Assembly: GCA_900770805.1 (NCBI GenBank)
Contig: CAAGLP010000030.1
Location: forward strand, 1 to 15,596
Direction of reading: 5' to 3'
Length of the DNA stretch: 15,596 bases
Origin: an uncultured Paraprevotella sp.
Lineage (GTDB): Bacteria > Bacteroidota > Bacteroidia > Bacteroidales > Bacteroidaceae
The position numbers and the translations under genes are program-made. The notes beneath the pieces are model-generated. The model did no database searches. It saw nothing but the letters and a program-made list of their open reading frames with translations, and was not told the origin of the DNA. Position 1 is the first letter of the stretch; the number at the start of each line of letters is the position of its first letter. This document shows, in pieces, positions 13,963 through 15,596 of this stretch.

Positions 13963-15255
13963 ATGACAATAGAGGAAAGAATGGAGTCCTGGTGGAACAT
14001 GGACGAGAAAAAGTGCAAATGCTTCCAGCGTTGGGCACTGCTTTTGTTCAAACGTATCTATATTACCGTTGATCATTTTGTCAACAACAACCTGAGTTCC
14101 TATGCATCGGCGTTGACATATAATACAACTCTGGCCGTAGTTCCCGTTCTGGCCATTATATTCGCAATAGCCAGAGGCTTTGGATTCGACAACATAATAG
14201 AGAGCCGTTTACGTATTGCATTGGACTCGTTCAGTCCTGATATGACGCAGACGGTGCTTACGTTTGTGGAAAGTTATCTACAGCATACCAAAAGCGGTGT
14301 CTTCCTGGGAGTAGGTATACTGTTGCTGTTCTATACCTTGGTGAACCTGACCATGAACATAGAGACGGCCTTTAATACAGTATGGCAGGTGACGAACACA
14401 CGCAACATATACAGAAGGATAACGGACTATATATCTGTTTTCCTGTTGTTGCCCATACTGATGATACTCACAAACGGTGTTAACGTGGTGTTGCTGACAT
14501 TGGAATCATGGCTTGACATGTATTTCTCCATGGGAAGTACCTTTCATGTCGTTGTGGTGATGTTGCCGTTCTTTATCAGCAGTCTGGTTTTTGTGCTGTT
14601 ATACAAACTGATGCCTAATACACACGTTAGATGGAAGGCATGTGTGGGGCCTGGTATCATAGCAGGTCTGTTGTTCCAGGGACTGGAATACTTCTATATC
14701 CACTATCAGATCAAGTTGTCTTCATACAACGCCATATACGGTTCTTTCGCGGCTATTCCTTTGCTGCTTATTTTCTTGCAGTTTACATGGTACATCTGCC
14801 TTATTGGATGCCAGTTGAGCTATGCCAACCAAATGGTGCAGGAGTATGCTTTTGAGCGTTCAACACGTAGTATGAGCAGACGATTCAGGGATACGCTTTC
14901 ACTTTTGCTGGTTAGCCATGTTGCGAAGAAATTTGCTGCCGGCGAGCGCCCTTTAAGCCAGCACTCACTTTCCCGTGCTACGCGTTTGCCGGAAACATTA
15001 GTGACGGTACTTCTGGAAGAGCTGGTAAGTGTTGGAGTACTGGCAGTAACACACAACAACTCCGGCACAGAGATGCTTTATATCCCCGCAATAGATATAC
15101 ATCGTCTTACGGTACGTATGGTGGTGGAGAGGCTCGATGCCAGAGGAACAGAGAACTTCTCTCCGGCATGGATGCTGCATAATCCGGAATGGAAACGTTT
15201 GCGTCAGTGCAGGTATTATAATACGGAGGATGCTCTGATTATGGATTTGGCATAG
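13963..15255 (+). CDS. YihY/BrkB family membrane protein with C-terminal extension
   Basis: 430-residue inner-membrane protein with about six hydrophobic segments between residues 45 and 290. The YihY/BrkB signature appears as YNAIYGSFAAIPLLLIFLQFTW, then CQLSYANQ (about 255-290). The family was once called RNase BN, an assignment since dropped; its transport or cell-envelope role is unsettled. Residues about 305-385 form a soluble extension with a winged-helix-like pattern (LSRATRLPETLVTVLLEELVSVGVL), which suggests a small fused domain. An alternative ATG lies at 13981. The gene starts 31 nt after rnpB with no separate promoter seen, so read-through from rnpB is possible. Confidence 0.9.
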   Translation: MTIEERMESWWNMDEKKCKCFQRWALLLFKRIYITVDHFVNNNLSSYASALTYNTTLAVVPVLAIIFAIARGFGFDNIIESRLRIALDSFSPDMTQTVLTFVESYLQHTKSGVFLGVGILLLFYTLVNLTMNIETAFNTVWQVTNTRNIYRRITDYISVFLLLPILMILTNGVNVVLLTLESWLDMYFSMGSTFHVVVVMLPFFISSLVFVLLYKLMPNTHVRWKACVGPGIIAGLLFQGLEYFYIHYQIKLSSYNAIYGSFAAIPLLLIFLQFTWYICLIGCQLSYANQMVQEYAFERSTRSMSRRFRDTLSLLLVSHVAKKFAAGERPLSQHSLSRATRLPETLVTVLLEELVSVGVLAVTHNNSGTEMLYIPAIDIHRLTVRMVVERLDARGTENFSPAWMLHNPEWKRLRQCRYYNTEDALIMDLA

Positions 15256-15292
15256 TAGACAAATGGAGTGGAAGTTCAGGTTACAAGTAACT

Positions 15293-15330
15293 AAAAAGGC
15301 CCTGCTTCCTTTGGTGTGGTAGCAAGGGCC
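15293..15330 (-). terminator. Intrinsic terminator of the fimbrillin-like gene
   Basis: On the - strand a stem GGCCCTTGCT pairs with AGCAGGGCC (one bulged base) around an ~14-nt loop. It is followed directly by TTTTT (15293-15297). It begins 13 nt after the stop codon of the gene running in from the right edge. Confidence 0.85.
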
Positions 15331-15342
15331 AACCTTGGTATC

Positions 15343-15596
15343 TTAGAAGTTGCCGTTGAATTCTCCGTCGAATTCTGTTTCAAAAACAATGCTCTCAGAA
15401 GTTGAGCCCATCGGGAAGTAGATTCCACTATAGTTCGTGGAGTAGTTGAGTTTCATGGGAACATTGTTAAAGGTTCTGTCGGCAAGGATAGAGTTGTTGA
15501 TATCATAGGCTGTGACGTTGATGTCTATGGCTGTACTATCTTCTGGAAGGAAGCAGTACGAACTGATATCCGTTACATCTGAGGGGGTAATATTTA
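15343..15596 (-). CDS. Probable fimbrillin-type surface protein, C-terminal part (partial)
   Basis: Open - strand frame of at least 84 codons from the right edge to a TAA at 15343; the 5' part lies outside the window. It reads ...SSYCFLPEDSTAIDINVTAYD, then NNVPMKLNYSTNYSGIYF and a tail FDGEFNGNF. The NVPxxxNYxTxxxG pattern near the C-terminus followed by an FDGxFN tail is typical of Bacteroidales fimbrillin-type (FimB/Mfa2-like, DUF6562-like) outer-membrane lipoproteins. The immediately adjacent terminator supports a real gene. Family assignment is by eye from a short segment, so a different beta-sandwich surface protein is possible. Confidence 0.6.
   Translation of the reverse strand, partial: NITPSDVTDISSYCFLPEDSTAIDINVTAYDINNSILADRTFNNVPMKLNYSTNYSGIYFPMGSTSESIVFETEFDGEFNGNF

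Noticed and set aside
13600..14038. Several open frames through the RNase P RNA region
   Set aside because: The conserved core and complete P1 pairing show an RNA gene; frames are fragmentary, lie on both strands and have no recognisable protein features.

Overview
The window looks like chromosomal DNA from a Bacteroidales bacterium, most likely Prevotella/Segatella-like. Supporting points are a type IX secretion plug protein (DUF5103 family), a probable fimbrillin-type surface protein at the right edge, Bacteroidetes promoter motifs (TAnnTTTG) before the RNase P RNA and two operons, few Shine-Dalgarno sites, and a PqqD/HPr-kinase-like/S26-peptidase gene trio. The genus is inferred from protein style, not from a phylogenetic marker.

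Left part (1-7422): two glycan gene groups face each other. On the + strand are an AmpG-like MFS transporter and two GT4/GT-B type glycosyltransferases that overlap by 4 nt. On the - strand are a Wzx-type flippase and two GT2 glycosyltransferases. They converge on a repeat-rich spacer (3600-3854) with a 22-bp direct repeat, an inverted pair of hairpin elements and 7-bp periodic TTTCnnn-like arrays. The same heptad pattern appears on the opposite strand at the left edge. No polymerase (Wzy), initiating transferase or nucleotide-sugar genes are visible, so this is only part of a surface-polysaccharide system, or one that depends on loci elsewhere.

Middle (7430-11706): a ~197-bp MITE-like element with long imperfect terminal inverted repeats ending in TTAA lies between the flippase and a tightly packed six-gene - strand operon. 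In transcription order the operon encodes a small secreted protein, an HPr-kinase-like P-loop protein, an S26-type peptidase with an apparent Ser/His dyad, a PqqD-like protein, a TRIC/UPF0126 channel and the T9SS plug protein. Genes overlap or are 11-19 nt apart, apart from one start-site ambiguity. The kinase-peptidase-PqqD trio resembles the toolkit of peptide-modifying (RiPP-like) pathways, but no synthetase and no obvious precursor are present. This is the most interesting unexplained system in the window.

Right part (11823-15596): a DegQ/HtrA-type protease with a lipobox is followed by its terminator. The RNase P RNA gene (rnpB) is next, with a clear Bacteroidetes promoter and a complete P1 pairing. 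A YihY/BrkB membrane protein follows 31 nt later. The 3' end of a - strand probable fimbrillin gene, with an intrinsic terminator, runs off the right edge.
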